From assembly GCA_003142355.1 (NCBI GenBank), contig PLMF01000225.1, positions 13,944 to 19,643 of the forward strand: a stretch of 5,700 nucleotides of DNA. Reading direction: 5' to 3'. Within the stretch, counting starts at the first letter, position 1, and every line of letters starts with the position of its first letter. The translations under genes and the position numbers were made by a program. This DNA is from Bryobacterales bacterium (GTDB lineage Bacteria > Acidobacteriota > Terriglobia > Bryobacterales > Bryobacteraceae). The notes beneath the pieces were generated by a model. The model made no database searches. It was not told where the DNA came from and saw only the letters and a program-made list of their open reading frames with translations. Shown piece after piece: positions 1 to 5,700 of this stretch.

Positions 1-1088
1 CCGATGGTGAACAGGCCGATGAAACCGAAAGCGTAGAGCATCGGCGTGGCGAACGAGATGGAGCCTTTGTACAGCGTGGCCGTCCAATTGAAGACCTTGA
101 TGGCCGAGGGGATGGCCACAAAGTAACTCAGGAACGAGAACGCCATGCCGGCAAAAACCGATTGGCCGCTGACAAACATGTGATGGCCCCACACCAGGAA
201 GCCGAGCACCGCGATGGCCACGCTGGAGAAGGCTACGATGCGGTAGCCGAAGATGGCCTTGCGCGAGAAGGTGGAAACCAGCTCCGAAACCACGCCCATG
301 GCCGGCAGAATCATGATGTAAACGGCGGGGTGCGAGTAGAACCAGAAAAGGTGCTGGAACAAGACCGGATCGCCGCCCAGCGCGGGGTCGAAGATGCCGA
401 TGTGGAAGACACGCTCGCAGAACACCAGGACGATAGTCACGGCCAGCACGGGCGTTCCCAGCACCTGGATCAGGGCAGTTGCGTAGTGCGCCCAGACGAA
501 CAGCGGCATGCGGAACCAGGTCATGCCGGGAGCGCGCATGCGGTGGATGGTCACGATGAAGTTCAGTCCGGTCAAGATGGAGGAGAAGCCCGCCACGAAA
601 ATGCCCAGCGCGGTGGCAATCACCCACGTGTTCGAGTAAGTGGTGCTGTAGGGCGTATAGAAAGTCCAGCCGGTATCCACGCCGCCCGCGAGCATCGCAA
701 AGAGGGCGAACAGGCCACCTATCACCAGCAGATACCAGCTCAGTAAGTTGATTTTCGGAAAAGCCAGGTCACGCGCGCCGATCATCATGGGGAGGAAGAA
801 GTTACCCAGGACGGCGGGAATCGACGGGATCAGGAAGAAAAAGATCATGGTCACGCCGTGCATGGTGAAGAGCTTGTTATAGGTCTCCGAACTGACCAGG
901 CCGCCGCCCGGGGTCAGCAGTTCGATACGGATCAGCGTGGCGAAGAGGCCGCCGAGAAAGAAGAACAGGGTGATGGTGGCGAGGTACAGCAGTCCGATGC
1001 GCTTGTGGTCCTTGGTGAGGAGCCAAGACTTCAGACCATGACTGACGTTTAAGTAATCTTCCCGTTCGAGTACCGCTGCCGTATTCAT
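1..1088 (-). CDS. coxA: Cytochrome c oxidase subunit I, caa3-type (A2 family), C-terminus cut by the window edge
   Basis: Catalytic subunit of a heme-copper oxidase in the cytoplasmic membrane; it reduces oxygen to water and pumps protons. My translation from the ATG at 1088 is open for 362 codons to the window edge, against about 550-600 for the family. Visible residues are the low-spin heme ligand H77 (TMHGVTM), the CuB ligand H253 and its likely crosslink partner Y257 ([13 protein letters not shown]), CuB ligands H302-H303 (GHHMF), D107 as the D-channel entrance (GARDLAFP), and K331 of the K channel (SAIKVFNW). The usual D-channel glutamate (HPEVY) is replaced by alanine (A255), and a Tyr-Ser pair (Y251, S252) precedes H253, which is the signature of the A2 family. 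About eight to nine membrane helices are present. It starts 6 bases after coxB, in the same frame, without a clear Shine-Dalgarno sequence. Confidence 0.97.
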   Translation of the reverse strand, partial: MNTAAVLEREDYLNVSHGLKSWLLTKDHKRIGLLYLATITLFFFLGGLFATLIRIELLTPGGGLVSSETYNKLFTMHGVTMIFFFLIPSIPAVLGNFFLPMMIGARDLAFPKINLLSWYLLVIGGLFALFAMLAGGVDTGWTFYTPYSTTYSNTWVIATALGIFVAGFSSILTGLNFIVTIHRMRAPGMTWFRMPLFVWAHYATALIQVLGTPVLAVTIVLVFCERVFHIGIFDPALGGDPVLFQHLFWFYSHPAVYIMILPAMGVVSELVSTFSRKAIFGYRIVAFSSVAIAVLGFLVWGHHMFVSGQSVFAGMAFSFLSYFVAIPSAIKVFNWTATLYKGSISFATPMLYAFGFIGLFTI

Positions 1089-1094
1089 AGGTGT

Positions 1095-2039
1095 CTAGTG
1101 AGTTACCGCCGGTGGCGGCCCCAACGACTTGATATATTCGATCAACTGCAGGACGCCCTCTTCGGTGACCAGTCCCTGAAAGGTCGGCATGATCGGCCCG
1201 TAGCCGGCGACGATCTTGGCCTGAGGTTGCAGGATGGATTCGCGGATGTACCCTTCGTCCGCCTTCACGGTGCCGCCGCCGGCAAGCTGGACGGTCTTGC
1301 CGAACACTCCGGTGAGGCTGGGGCACCGGCCGGAGCCATCGGGCTTGTGGCAGTTGCCGCAGGCCAGCTCATCAAACAGCTTTTGTCCGTTCTCCGCCAG
1401 CGACCCGCCGGAAGCGCCGCCGCTCAGCCAGGCCTCGTAGTCCCGCGGCGCCATCACATAGACCCAACCGCCCATGCGCGAATGGTTGGTGCCGCAATAC
1501 TCGGCGCAGAAGAGGTGGTACTTGCCCGCCTTGGTAGGCTTGAACCAGGTGGTGGTGTAGCGGCCGGGGACCGCGTCCTGCTTGGTGCGGAACGCGGGCA
1601 CAAAAAAACTGTGGATGGCGTCTTCCGACGTCATGGTGAGCCGCACCGCGCGTCCCACGGGAATGTGCAGCTCGTTGATTTCCCGCTGGCCCCCCAGGTG
1701 CTCGAGCTTCCACATCCACTGCTTGCCGACGACGTAGATATCGAGGGCGTTATCCGGCGGCCGGCTTTCATTGAAGTAGATGCTGGCGCCCCAGGTGAAC
1801 ATCACCATGGTGAGTCCGAAGGGGATCACGCTCCACAGGATCTCGAGCGCCATCCCGCCATGGATGGCGCGCGGCAATTCGCTTTCGGAACGCCGCCGGT
1901 AGCGGATGGCAAAGTAGAAGATGGAGCAGAAGATCGCCAGCGAAAAGAAAGCCGTGACCGCCAGCAGAAAGTACAGCAGGTGGTCCACGTCGGGTGCGAA
2001 GGTGGACGCCTGTTCCGGAAATAGACGTAGCGATCCCAT
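1095..2039 (-). CDS. coxB: Cytochrome c oxidase subunit II with fused cytochrome c domain (caa3-type)
   Basis: Electron-entry subunit of the oxidase, 314 residues. Two membrane helices (about 20-44 and 65-88) are followed by a periplasmic cupredoxin domain. The CuA centre is complete: H143, C178, E180, C182, H186 and M189 (motif CAEYCGTNHSRM). W108 in KQWMW matches the aromatic patch through which cytochrome c electrons enter. A C-terminal class I cytochrome c domain (about 213-306) has the heme motif CGNCH (C227, C230, H231) and a probable axial Met284 (GPIMPTF), which makes this a caa3-type subunit II. No cleavable signal peptide is apparent. It begins 6 bases after the SCO stop with no good Shine-Dalgarno sequence, so translation may rely on coupling to the gene before it. 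Its likely partner is the ACIII encoded upstream, with ActE or a small soluble cytochrome as donor. Confidence 0.97.
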   Translation of the reverse strand: MGSLRLFPEQASTFAPDVDHLLYFLLAVTAFFSLAIFCSIFYFAIRYRRRSESELPRAIHGGMALEILWSVIPFGLTMVMFTWGASIYFNESRPPDNALDIYVVGKQWMWKLEHLGGQREINELHIPVGRAVRLTMTSEDAIHSFFVPAFRTKQDAVPGRYTTTWFKPTKAGKYHLFCAEYCGTNHSRMGGWVYVMAPRDYEAWLSGGASGGSLAENGQKLFDELACGNCHKPDGSGRCPSLTGVFGKTVQLAGGGTVKADEGYIRESILQPQAKIVAGYGPIMPTFQGLVTEEGVLQLIEYIKSLGPPPAVTH

Positions 2040-2045
2040 TGCGAA

Positions 2046-2924
2046 TTAACCGGCGCGCAGCTCGCGCCGCCAGACCATAAACAGAAAACCGCCGCAGATC
2101 AGAACGAAACCGGCGCTGGCGGCGCGCAGCAGGTTGACGGCGGCGGCGCCGTACTTGCCCGTGGCCGGGTCGTAGTGGTAACAGAACAGCAGAATCTGGT
2201 CGACCGGGTTGCCGATCTTGCTGTGTGAAGCCTCCACCAGGCCGAGGCGCACATCGCGCGGCGCGTATTCCACGCCATAGAAGTAGCGCGAGACGCGTCC
2301 GCCGGGCGTCAGAATCATGATGCCGCTGGCGTGCGCGAACTGGTCGGTGGCGGGGTCGTACTTGTAGTGGAAGCCCACCGCGTCCATAAGAGCCTTGATG
2401 TTGGCCGGGTCGCCGGTGAGGAAGTGCCATCCGTTGGCGGTATTCGGCCGGCCGTAGCGCCGCAGGTACGTCTGTTTCTTGGCGGCTGCCAGTTCCCAGG
2501 TATCTTTCGGATCGAAGCTGACGCTGAGGATCTCGAAATCCTGGCCTGGGTTGAGCGAGACGGCTTTCAGACTGCTCGCCACGCCGTTCAGGATCTGCGT
2601 GCACAGCATGGGACAGCGATAGTAAACGGGCGCCAGCAGCACGGGCTTCCCGGTTTGGAAGAAGCTCGAGAGCGGGACCGCGCGGCCCGATTCATCGCGG
2701 AAAACCGTATCCAGCGGCACTTGCTGGTCGAGTTTCTGGTCGATTCCCACGCCCAGAAGCTCGCTGGGAAGCGCCGGCTTCAGGTTGGAATCCTGCATGG
2801 TCAACGAGGGCTGTACCGGGGCGGGCTGGCCGGGCTGGGCGAACGCGGTGGAAGCGAGGAGGGCGAGAAGCAAAAGCAATGTGGCGCAGGCACTCGTGCC
2901 TGCGCCACGGAACACAATCCTCAT
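2046..2924 (-). CDS. SCO1/SenC-family copper chaperone for CuA assembly, with C-terminal membrane anchor
   Basis: Thioredoxin-fold protein of the SCO1/SenC/PrrC family, which binds copper and delivers it to, or reduces, the CuA site of oxidase subunit II; its place directly before coxB fits this. It has 292 residues. An N-terminal signal sequence (1-29, probable cleavage after AFA) is followed by the thioredoxin-like domain (about 57-235). The copper motif CPMLC gives C104 and C108, and the third ligand is H198 (FAHASG). Residues 264-284 form a hydrophobic segment followed by arginines, so the mature protein is probably anchored by its C-terminus with the domain in the periplasm. The start overlaps the previous stop as ATGA, with GGAGA (2931-2935) 6 bases upstream. 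Codons 6-15 of the signal peptide lie in a perfect palindromic repeat. Family membership is clear; the exact copper or redox role is inferred. Confidence 0.94.
   Translation of the reverse strand: MRIVFRGAGTSACATLLLLLALLASTAFAQPGQPAPVQPSLTMQDSNLKPALPSELLGVGIDQKLDQQVPLDTVFRDESGRAVPLSSFFQTGKPVLLAPVYYRCPMLCTQILNGVASSLKAVSLNPGQDFEILSVSFDPKDTWELAAAKKQTYLRRYGRPNTANGWHFLTGDPANIKALMDAVGFHYKYDPATDQFAHASGIMILTPGGRVSRYFYGVEYAPRDVRLGLVEASHSKIGNPVDQILLFCYHYDPATGKYGAAAVNLLRAASAGFVLICGGFLFMVWRRELRAG
2881..2908. repeat. Perfect 13-bp inverted repeat (REP-like palindrome) inside the SCO signal-peptide codons
   Basis: The arms GTGGCGCAGGCAC (2881-2893) and GTGCCTGCGCCAC (2896-2908) are exact reverse complements around a 2-base centre. 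In the mRNA this gives a GC-rich hairpin of 12 bp with a 4-base loop, beginning at base 17 of the SCO coding sequence. It encodes roughly Gly-Ala-Gly-Thr-Ser-Ala-Cys-Ala just before the hydrophobic core of the signal peptide. I recall similar palindromes as dispersed repeats in acidobacterial and related genomes, but only one copy is in this window, so its dispersed nature is unproven. It is not a plausible transcription terminator: no T-run follows on the coding strand and it lies inside a gene. Confidence 0.85.
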
Positions 2925-3325
2925 TTCAGTTCTCCGGCTGGCGGCCGCGACGGCAGGCCACGCTCCACCAGCAGATCCATGGCGCGATCAATCGGAATCC
3001 GCACCACGTTCATTTCCGGATCGATCCAGGCGTAACTGTGCAGAACCTGGTCTTCCGCCGCGCGAATGGCTTTCAAATCCAGCACCTCATTCTCTTGCAG
3101 TTGTGGCTGGGGAAAGGCCTTGGCCGGTTCGCTGGCGGCAACCTGGGAACGTCCCGCCGGCGGGCCCCCTTCGCGCGAAAGCAAATACCGGAACAGCCCG
3201 AACAGCAGAAAAATCGCTGCCACGCCAACCAGCATCAGCGCGACGGCGAACTTGCCCACCGCCCACACGTTAATGTCGCTTTCTTCGTGACCGGCTCGGC
3301 GATTGTGCTGGTTATTCTCGTCCAT
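2921..3325 (-). CDS. Small single-pass membrane protein between actF and SCO, function unknown
   Basis: A 134-residue protein that I cannot name. The N-terminal 22 residues are hydrophilic and rich in Asn, His, Arg and Glu. One membrane helix spans about 24-45, and a Pro/Gly/Ala-rich linker (52-72) follows. The C-terminal segment (73-127) starts with PQPQLQ, has a short charged helix, and continues as LHSYAWIDPEMNVVRIPID (95-113) and RAMDLLVERGLP. This dense run of aromatic, Asp and Ile-Pro-Ile-Asp residues looks like a conserved recognition motif, and I recall similar endings in small proteins next to SCO and cox genes. It overlaps actF by 14 bases and SCO by 4 (ATGA), so it is expressed with both. 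No heme motif, Cys pair or His cluster is present, which argues against a redox or metal centre. A role in oxidase or supercomplex assembly is inference from position only. The Shine-Dalgarno sequence is poor. Confidence 0.85.
   Translation of the reverse strand: MDENNQHNRRAGHEESDINVWAVGKFAVALMLVGVAAIFLLFGLFRYLLSREGGPPAGRSQVAASEPAKAFPQPQLQENEVLDLKAIRAAEDQVLHSYAWIDPEMNVVRIPIDRAMDLLVERGLPSRPPAGELK
2931..2935 (-). promoter_or_regulatory. Shine-Dalgarno site of the SCO gene
   Basis: GGAGA on the minus strand, 6 bases before the ATG at 2924, inside the last codons of the small membrane protein gene. It supports a start upstream of the palindromic repeat, so the repeat is translated. Confidence 0.6.
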
Positions 3326-4454
3326 GCTCTAAAGCGTCGACCAGGTGCGGATCGTTGATCGGCATCAGCGGGCGCTTACCTAATTGGATGAGAAAGTACG
3401 CCAGCCAGATTCCACCCATTCCGATCGGGGCCGTAAAATCCATCCAGCTCAGGCCGAACGACGCTTTACGGAAGTCCGGCGCCACCAGCCAGTAGAGGTC
3501 CAGCATGCGCATGAACAGAACGAAGATTGCGATCGAGGCCAGCAGCTTAAAATTGCGCTTGAGGTCGCGCGAAAGCAGCAGGGCGAAGGGCAGCGCGAAG
3601 TGGCCCATCACCAGCGCCAGAGCCACGTACTGCCAGCCGCCGCGCAGCCGCTCCAGATACCAGGGGATCTCGTCGGGCAGGTTGCCGGCCCAGATGATCA
3701 GGAATTGCGAAAACGAGAAGTAGGCCCACACCATCACCAGGGCCAGCAGGAACTTGCCCAGGTCGTGCAGATGGCGCGGCGTGAGGACCTGAGACATAGG
3801 AAGGCGGCGGGAGAGCAGCACCATCACCACGATCAGAAACGCCATCGACGAGAGAGCCTGCCCCACCATGAAGAGCATCCCAAAGATGGTCGAGAACCAG
3901 TGCGGGTCGAGCGAGAGCACCCAATCCACCGCCATGAATGTGACGCTGAAGCCCCAGAAAATCAGGCCGGGCCCGGCCAGGGCGGCCATTTTCCGATGGG
4001 ACTTCTCCGACCAGCGATTGAACAGCCAGGAAAGCAGAATCCATCCGGCAAAGTAGATCGCCGCCCGCGTCAGGAAGAACGGCACGTTCAGATAGACCTG
4101 CTTGTGCCTGAGGACTTCGTCGGCCGCGACGATCTTCGCGTGCGACCACGGGTATAGGTTGGGGATGCCGATCACGATGGGAGCGAACATCAGCGCCACC
4201 AGCGGAAGGGTGCGCGCCGCCGCCTCGCACGGCCTCCGGATGACGACGCCCCAAGCGCCTCCGGTGAGATATTGCAGCATCAGCCAGGCCAGCGACCCTA
4301 CGCTCACGCCGACGATAAACAAGTAGGACCACAGGTAGGAGCGGTAGAACTGGAACGGCGATCTGAAAAGGCCGATGGCGCATAGAATGGCACCGGCGAT
4401 GCCGGCGGCCAGGGCGACGGAGCGCCACCGCTTCAAGTCGTTCTCAATCGTCAT
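3312..4454 (-). CDS. actF: Alternative complex III subunit ActF (quinol:cytochrome c oxidoreductase membrane subunit)
   Basis: Integral membrane subunit of ACIII, which oxidises quinol and passes electrons to cytochrome c or directly to an oxidase. The 380-residue protein has about ten hydrophobic segments (near 12-29, 41-61, 82-98, 127-145, 162-180, 186-212, 234-254, 276-295, 303-321 and 341-357), as expected for ActF, which shares the NrfD-like fold of ActC. Recognisable stretches are QYLTGGAWG (61-69), the Asp/Trp-containing loop FMAVDWVLSLDPHW (173-186), and IIWAGNLPDEIPWYLERL (253-270). It carries no heme motif, as expected. The start overlaps the actE stop as ATGA, with a strong Shine-Dalgarno GGGAGG 6 bases before it. 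It lies between the cytochrome subunit actE and the small membrane protein gene. Confidence 0.95.
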   Translation of the reverse strand: MTIENDLKRWRSVALAAGIAGAILCAIGLFRSPFQFYRSYLWSYLFIVGVSVGSLAWLMLQYLTGGAWGVVIRRPCEAAARTLPLVALMFAPIVIGIPNLYPWSHAKIVAADEVLRHKQVYLNVPFFLTRAAIYFAGWILLSWLFNRWSEKSHRKMAALAGPGLIFWGFSVTFMAVDWVLSLDPHWFSTIFGMLFMVGQALSSMAFLIVVMVLLSRRLPMSQVLTPRHLHDLGKFLLALVMVWAYFSFSQFLIIWAGNLPDEIPWYLERLRGGWQYVALALVMGHFALPFALLLSRDLKRNFKLLASIAIFVLFMRMLDLYWLVAPDFRKASFGLSWMDFTAPIGMGGIWLAYFLIQLGKRPLMPINDPHLVDALEHGRE

Positions 4455-5032
4455 TTCCCGCCTCCCAGTTGCGAGCGGGCTTCCGGTGGAACGTCGTTAA
4501 TGGAAGCGTTCTGGCTCAATTCGAGAGCGCGAACGTAGGCCACGATGGCCCATCGGTCGCGTGGCGGAATCTGCGCGGCCAGGTCCGGCATGGCGCCGAA
4601 TCCGTTGGTGATCACATCGAAAATGAATCCGTTCGAAAGCTGCCGGATCTTGTCGGTGTGATAAGAAGGCGGGTGCCGGTAGCCGCGCCGGACAATTGTG
4701 CCGTTGCCGTAGCCCGTGTGGTCGTGGCATGGCGTGCAGTAGATGTTGAAGCGATCCTGGCCGCGCACGATCACTTCTTTGGTGACGGGGAATGGAAAGG
4801 TGTCGAGCGGCTTGCCATCGGGGCCTTTGCCGGTGTAGAAGGCGGTGTCGTCATTCAAATGGCCGCGCGCCACGGTCCCTTCCGGAAGCGGCCGCGCCGA
4901 CCGGCCATCTTCGAAGAACTCGCTGGGCCGAAGCGGAATGTATTTTGGCTGGTCGTGCATATCCTGCCGGCAGGCCGCGCCGGAAGCGGCCAACGCCAGC
5001 ACAACCAGGGCGAGTTTGAAATTATTCCGCAA
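4451..5032 (-). CDS. actE: Alternative complex III subunit ActE, lipid-anchored monoheme cytochrome c
   Basis: Periplasmic cytochrome c subunit of ACIII, the likely exit point for electrons to the caa3 oxidase. I take the TTG at 5032 as the start: it gives a 193-residue protein with a short signal peptide and Cys21 at the end of LAASGAAC, which suits lipoprotein processing (the Gly at -3 is not ideal). AGAGGT (5041-5046) lies 8 bases upstream. The same frame stays open to an ATG at 5161, but that start would add 43 residues of Arg/Ser-rich sequence overlapping actD, and would bury the signal peptide. The heme c motif is CTPCH (C99, C102, H103), and the probable axial ligand is Met148 (GFGAMPD). 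Further family features are YIPLRPSEFFEDGRSARPLPEG near the N-terminus (31-52) and DRWAIVAYVRAL near the C-terminus. It overlaps actD by 11 bases and actF by 4. Confidence 0.94.
   Translation of the reverse strand: MRNNFKLALVVLALAASGAACRQDMHDQPKYIPLRPSEFFEDGRSARPLPEGTVARGHLNDDTAFYTGKGPDGKPLDTFPFPVTKEVIVRGQDRFNIYCTPCHDHTGYGNGTIVRRGYRHPPSYHTDKIRQLSNGFIFDVITNGFGAMPDLAAQIPPRDRWAIVAYVRALELSQNASINDVPPEARSQLGGGK
4461..4466 (-). promoter_or_regulatory. Shine-Dalgarno site of actF
   Basis: GGGAGG on the minus strand, 6 bases before the ATG at 4454 and within the Gly-rich last codons of actE. It supports the ATGA overlap start of actF. Confidence 0.7.
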
Positions 5033-5552
5033 CTTCCGACACCTCTTTCGCCCCCAGCGTTTCCAGAAACTCCGGCGTCGCGCGCGCGTCGAACAGCGGG
5101 TCGGCGGCTTCGATCGCGAGGAAGAACCGGTTGCGCGAGGCCAGCGCGAACCGCGGCACATTGAACGCCGGATGGTAGAGCATGGGCAAACCGCACAGCG
5201 CCAGTAGCCCCAAAACCGCCGAAATCGCCGCCAGCAGAATCGTCATCTCGAAGGTGATCACGATGTACGCGGGCCAGCTATGCAAAGGCCGGCCGCCGAT
5301 GTTGATGGGGAAATCCCATACCGTGACGTAATACTGCATCAGGTAGCCGGCCAGCCCGCCCACAATGCCCCCGGCCAGCACGATCAGCGGCAGCCGGTTC
5401 TTGTGCAAGTGGAGCGCGTCGCTCAGCTCTTCGATGGGGAAGGGCGAATAGGCGTCCAGCTTGCGATAGCCCTTCTCGCGCGCCGCGCGCGCCGCATTCA
5501 CCAGCGCGGTGGGGTTATCGAACTCGGCCATCACTCCATAGATGGATCTCAC
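5022..5552 (-). CDS. actD: Alternative complex III subunit ActD (DUF3341 family)
   Basis: Small membrane subunit of ACIII with no redox cofactor. The 176-residue protein begins with a soluble, ferredoxin-like domain (about 1-50) that carries family residues such as YGVMAEFDNP (5-14), KGYRKLDAYSPFPIEEL (27-43) and a His/Lys stretch (HLHKNR). Two membrane helices follow (about 53-75 and 97-120), with a conserved-looking loop FPINIGGRPLHSWPAY between them, and a C-terminal cytoplasmic tail. The start is GTG at 5552, sharing bases with the actC stop; AGGAGG lies 7 bases upstream. The next in-frame ATG (codon 8) would remove the first strand of the domain. In known ACIII structures the ActD helices pack beside ActC and ActF; a structural or regulatory role is assumed. 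Confidence 0.95.
   Translation of the reverse strand: MRSIYGVMAEFDNPTALVNAARAAREKGYRKLDAYSPFPIEELSDALHLHKNRLPLIVLAGGIVGGLAGYLMQYYVTVWDFPINIGGRPLHSWPAYIVITFEMTILLAAISAVLGLLALCGLPMLYHPAFNVPRFALASRNRFFLAIEAADPLFDARATPEFLETLGAKEVSEVAE
5041..5046 (-). promoter_or_regulatory. Shine-Dalgarno site of actE
   Basis: AGAGGT on the minus strand, 8 bases before the TTG at 5032 and inside the last codons of actD. It supports the rare TTG start that places the lipoprotein-type signal peptide at the N-terminus of ActE. Confidence 0.65.
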
Positions 5553-5700
5553 CCTTGCGCCTCCTCTCCGACCTTGGCTTGAGGCAGCAGCGTGCGGACT
5601 TCAAAGATCGAAATCATGGGCAGCAGACGGATGAACACAAAGAACAGGAACAGGAACATCCCGATGGTGCCGAGATACGTGCCCCAATCCCAACGGGTGG
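5549..5700 (-). CDS. actC: Alternative complex III subunit ActC (NrfD-like), C-terminal 49 residues only
   Basis: Only the end of the gene is here. The reading frame entering from position 5700 encodes 49 residues ending at TGA (5551-5549). It contains WDWGTYLGTIGMFLFLFF, the last membrane helix, followed by IRLLPMISIFEVRTLLPQA and a short charged tail. This matches the C-terminus of ActC, the polysulfide-reductase NrfD-like subunit thought to carry the quinol-binding site of ACIII. The identity is supported by the neighbours in the standard order actC-actD-actE-actF. The stop overlaps the actD GTG start by two bases. The rest of the gene, and probably actA and actB, lie beyond the window. 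Confidence 0.9.
   Translation of the reverse strand, partial: TRWDWGTYLGTIGMFLFLFFVFIRLLPMISIFEVRTLLPQAKVGEEAQG
5560..5565 (-). promoter_or_regulatory. Shine-Dalgarno site of actD
   Basis: AGGAGG on the minus strand, 7 bases before the GTG at 5552 and inside the last codons of actC. This strong site fixes the GTG as the actD start rather than the ATG seven codons later. Confidence 0.8.

Noticed and set aside
162..746. A 194-codon plus-strand open frame opposite coxA
   Set aside because: coxA reads without a stop through the whole region on the minus strand with all catalytic residues, so this is a shadow.
1098..2024. A 308-codon open frame on the plus strand opposite coxB
   Set aside because: Its translation has no recognisable domain and unnatural composition; coxB on the other strand has full CuA and heme motifs. 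It is a shadow caused by high GC at third codon positions.
1768..2604. A 278-codon minus-strand open frame spanning the SCO/coxB junction
   Set aside because: It runs out of frame through two well-supported genes and is Arg/Gln/Gly-rich with no motif.
2881..2908. The palindrome as a rho-independent terminator between the ACIII and cox parts
   Set aside because: No T-run follows the stem in the direction of transcription, and it lies inside the SCO coding region next to its start.
3384..4157. A 257-codon plus-strand open frame opposite actF
   Set aside because: His/Gln/Arg-rich translation typical of the antisense of a membrane protein gene; actF accounts for the region.
5470..5500. GCGC-rich stretch in actD that looks like a possible Z-DNA or operator site
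   Set aside because: It codes for the Ala-Ala-Arg-Ala-Ala-Arg helix of ActD and needs no other explanation in a GC-rich genome.
5639..5659. Short repeated GGAACA-like units near the right edge
   Set aside because: They encode the Phe-Leu-Phe-Leu run of the last ActC helix and are explained by codon repetition.

Overview
The window is one densely packed stretch of a bacterial aerobic respiratory operon, and every gene is on the minus strand, so transcription runs from position 5700 towards position 1. In transcription order it holds the 3' end of actC, then actD, actE, actF, a small unnamed membrane protein, a SCO/SenC copper chaperone, coxB (subunit II with a fused cytochrome c) and the first 362 codons of coxA (subunit I). 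The first four belong to alternative complex III (ACIII), a quinol:cytochrome c oxidoreductase unrelated to cytochrome bc1. The last two belong to a caa3-type (A2 family) heme-copper oxidase.

The host is probably a GC-rich member of the Acidobacteriota, perhaps of the Solibacter/Bryobacter type. This rests on the gene order (ACIII, small protein, SCO, caa3 oxidase), the high GC content, and a palindromic repeat of a kind I associate with such genomes. It is an inference; no taxonomic marker gene lies in the window.

Layout from right to left: 5700-5549 actC end; 5552-5022 actD; 5032-4451 actE; 4454-3312 actF; 3325-2921 small membrane protein; 2924-2046 SCO; 2039-1095 coxB; 1088-1 coxA. The first six genes overlap by 4 to 14 bases at each junction. 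SCO/coxB and coxB/coxA are each separated by only 6 bases. No gene-free stretch exceeds 10 bases, and I see no internal promoter, terminator, RNA gene, CRISPR array or insertion sequence. The promoter must lie beyond position 5700, and coxA and any later cox genes continue beyond position 1.

Together the genes describe one electron path. Quinol is oxidised by ACIII at the membrane, electrons reach the lipid-anchored monoheme cytochrome ActE, pass to the cytochrome c domain and CuA centre of CoxB, and then to the heme/CuB site of CoxA, where oxygen is reduced. SCO probably delivers copper to CuA. The small protein between actF and SCO has no assigned role and is the least understood gene here.

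The most unusual feature is a perfect 13-bp inverted repeat (2881-2908) embedded in the signal-peptide codons of the SCO gene, starting at base 17 of the coding sequence. The system itself (ACIII plus caa3 oxidase) is known, not new.
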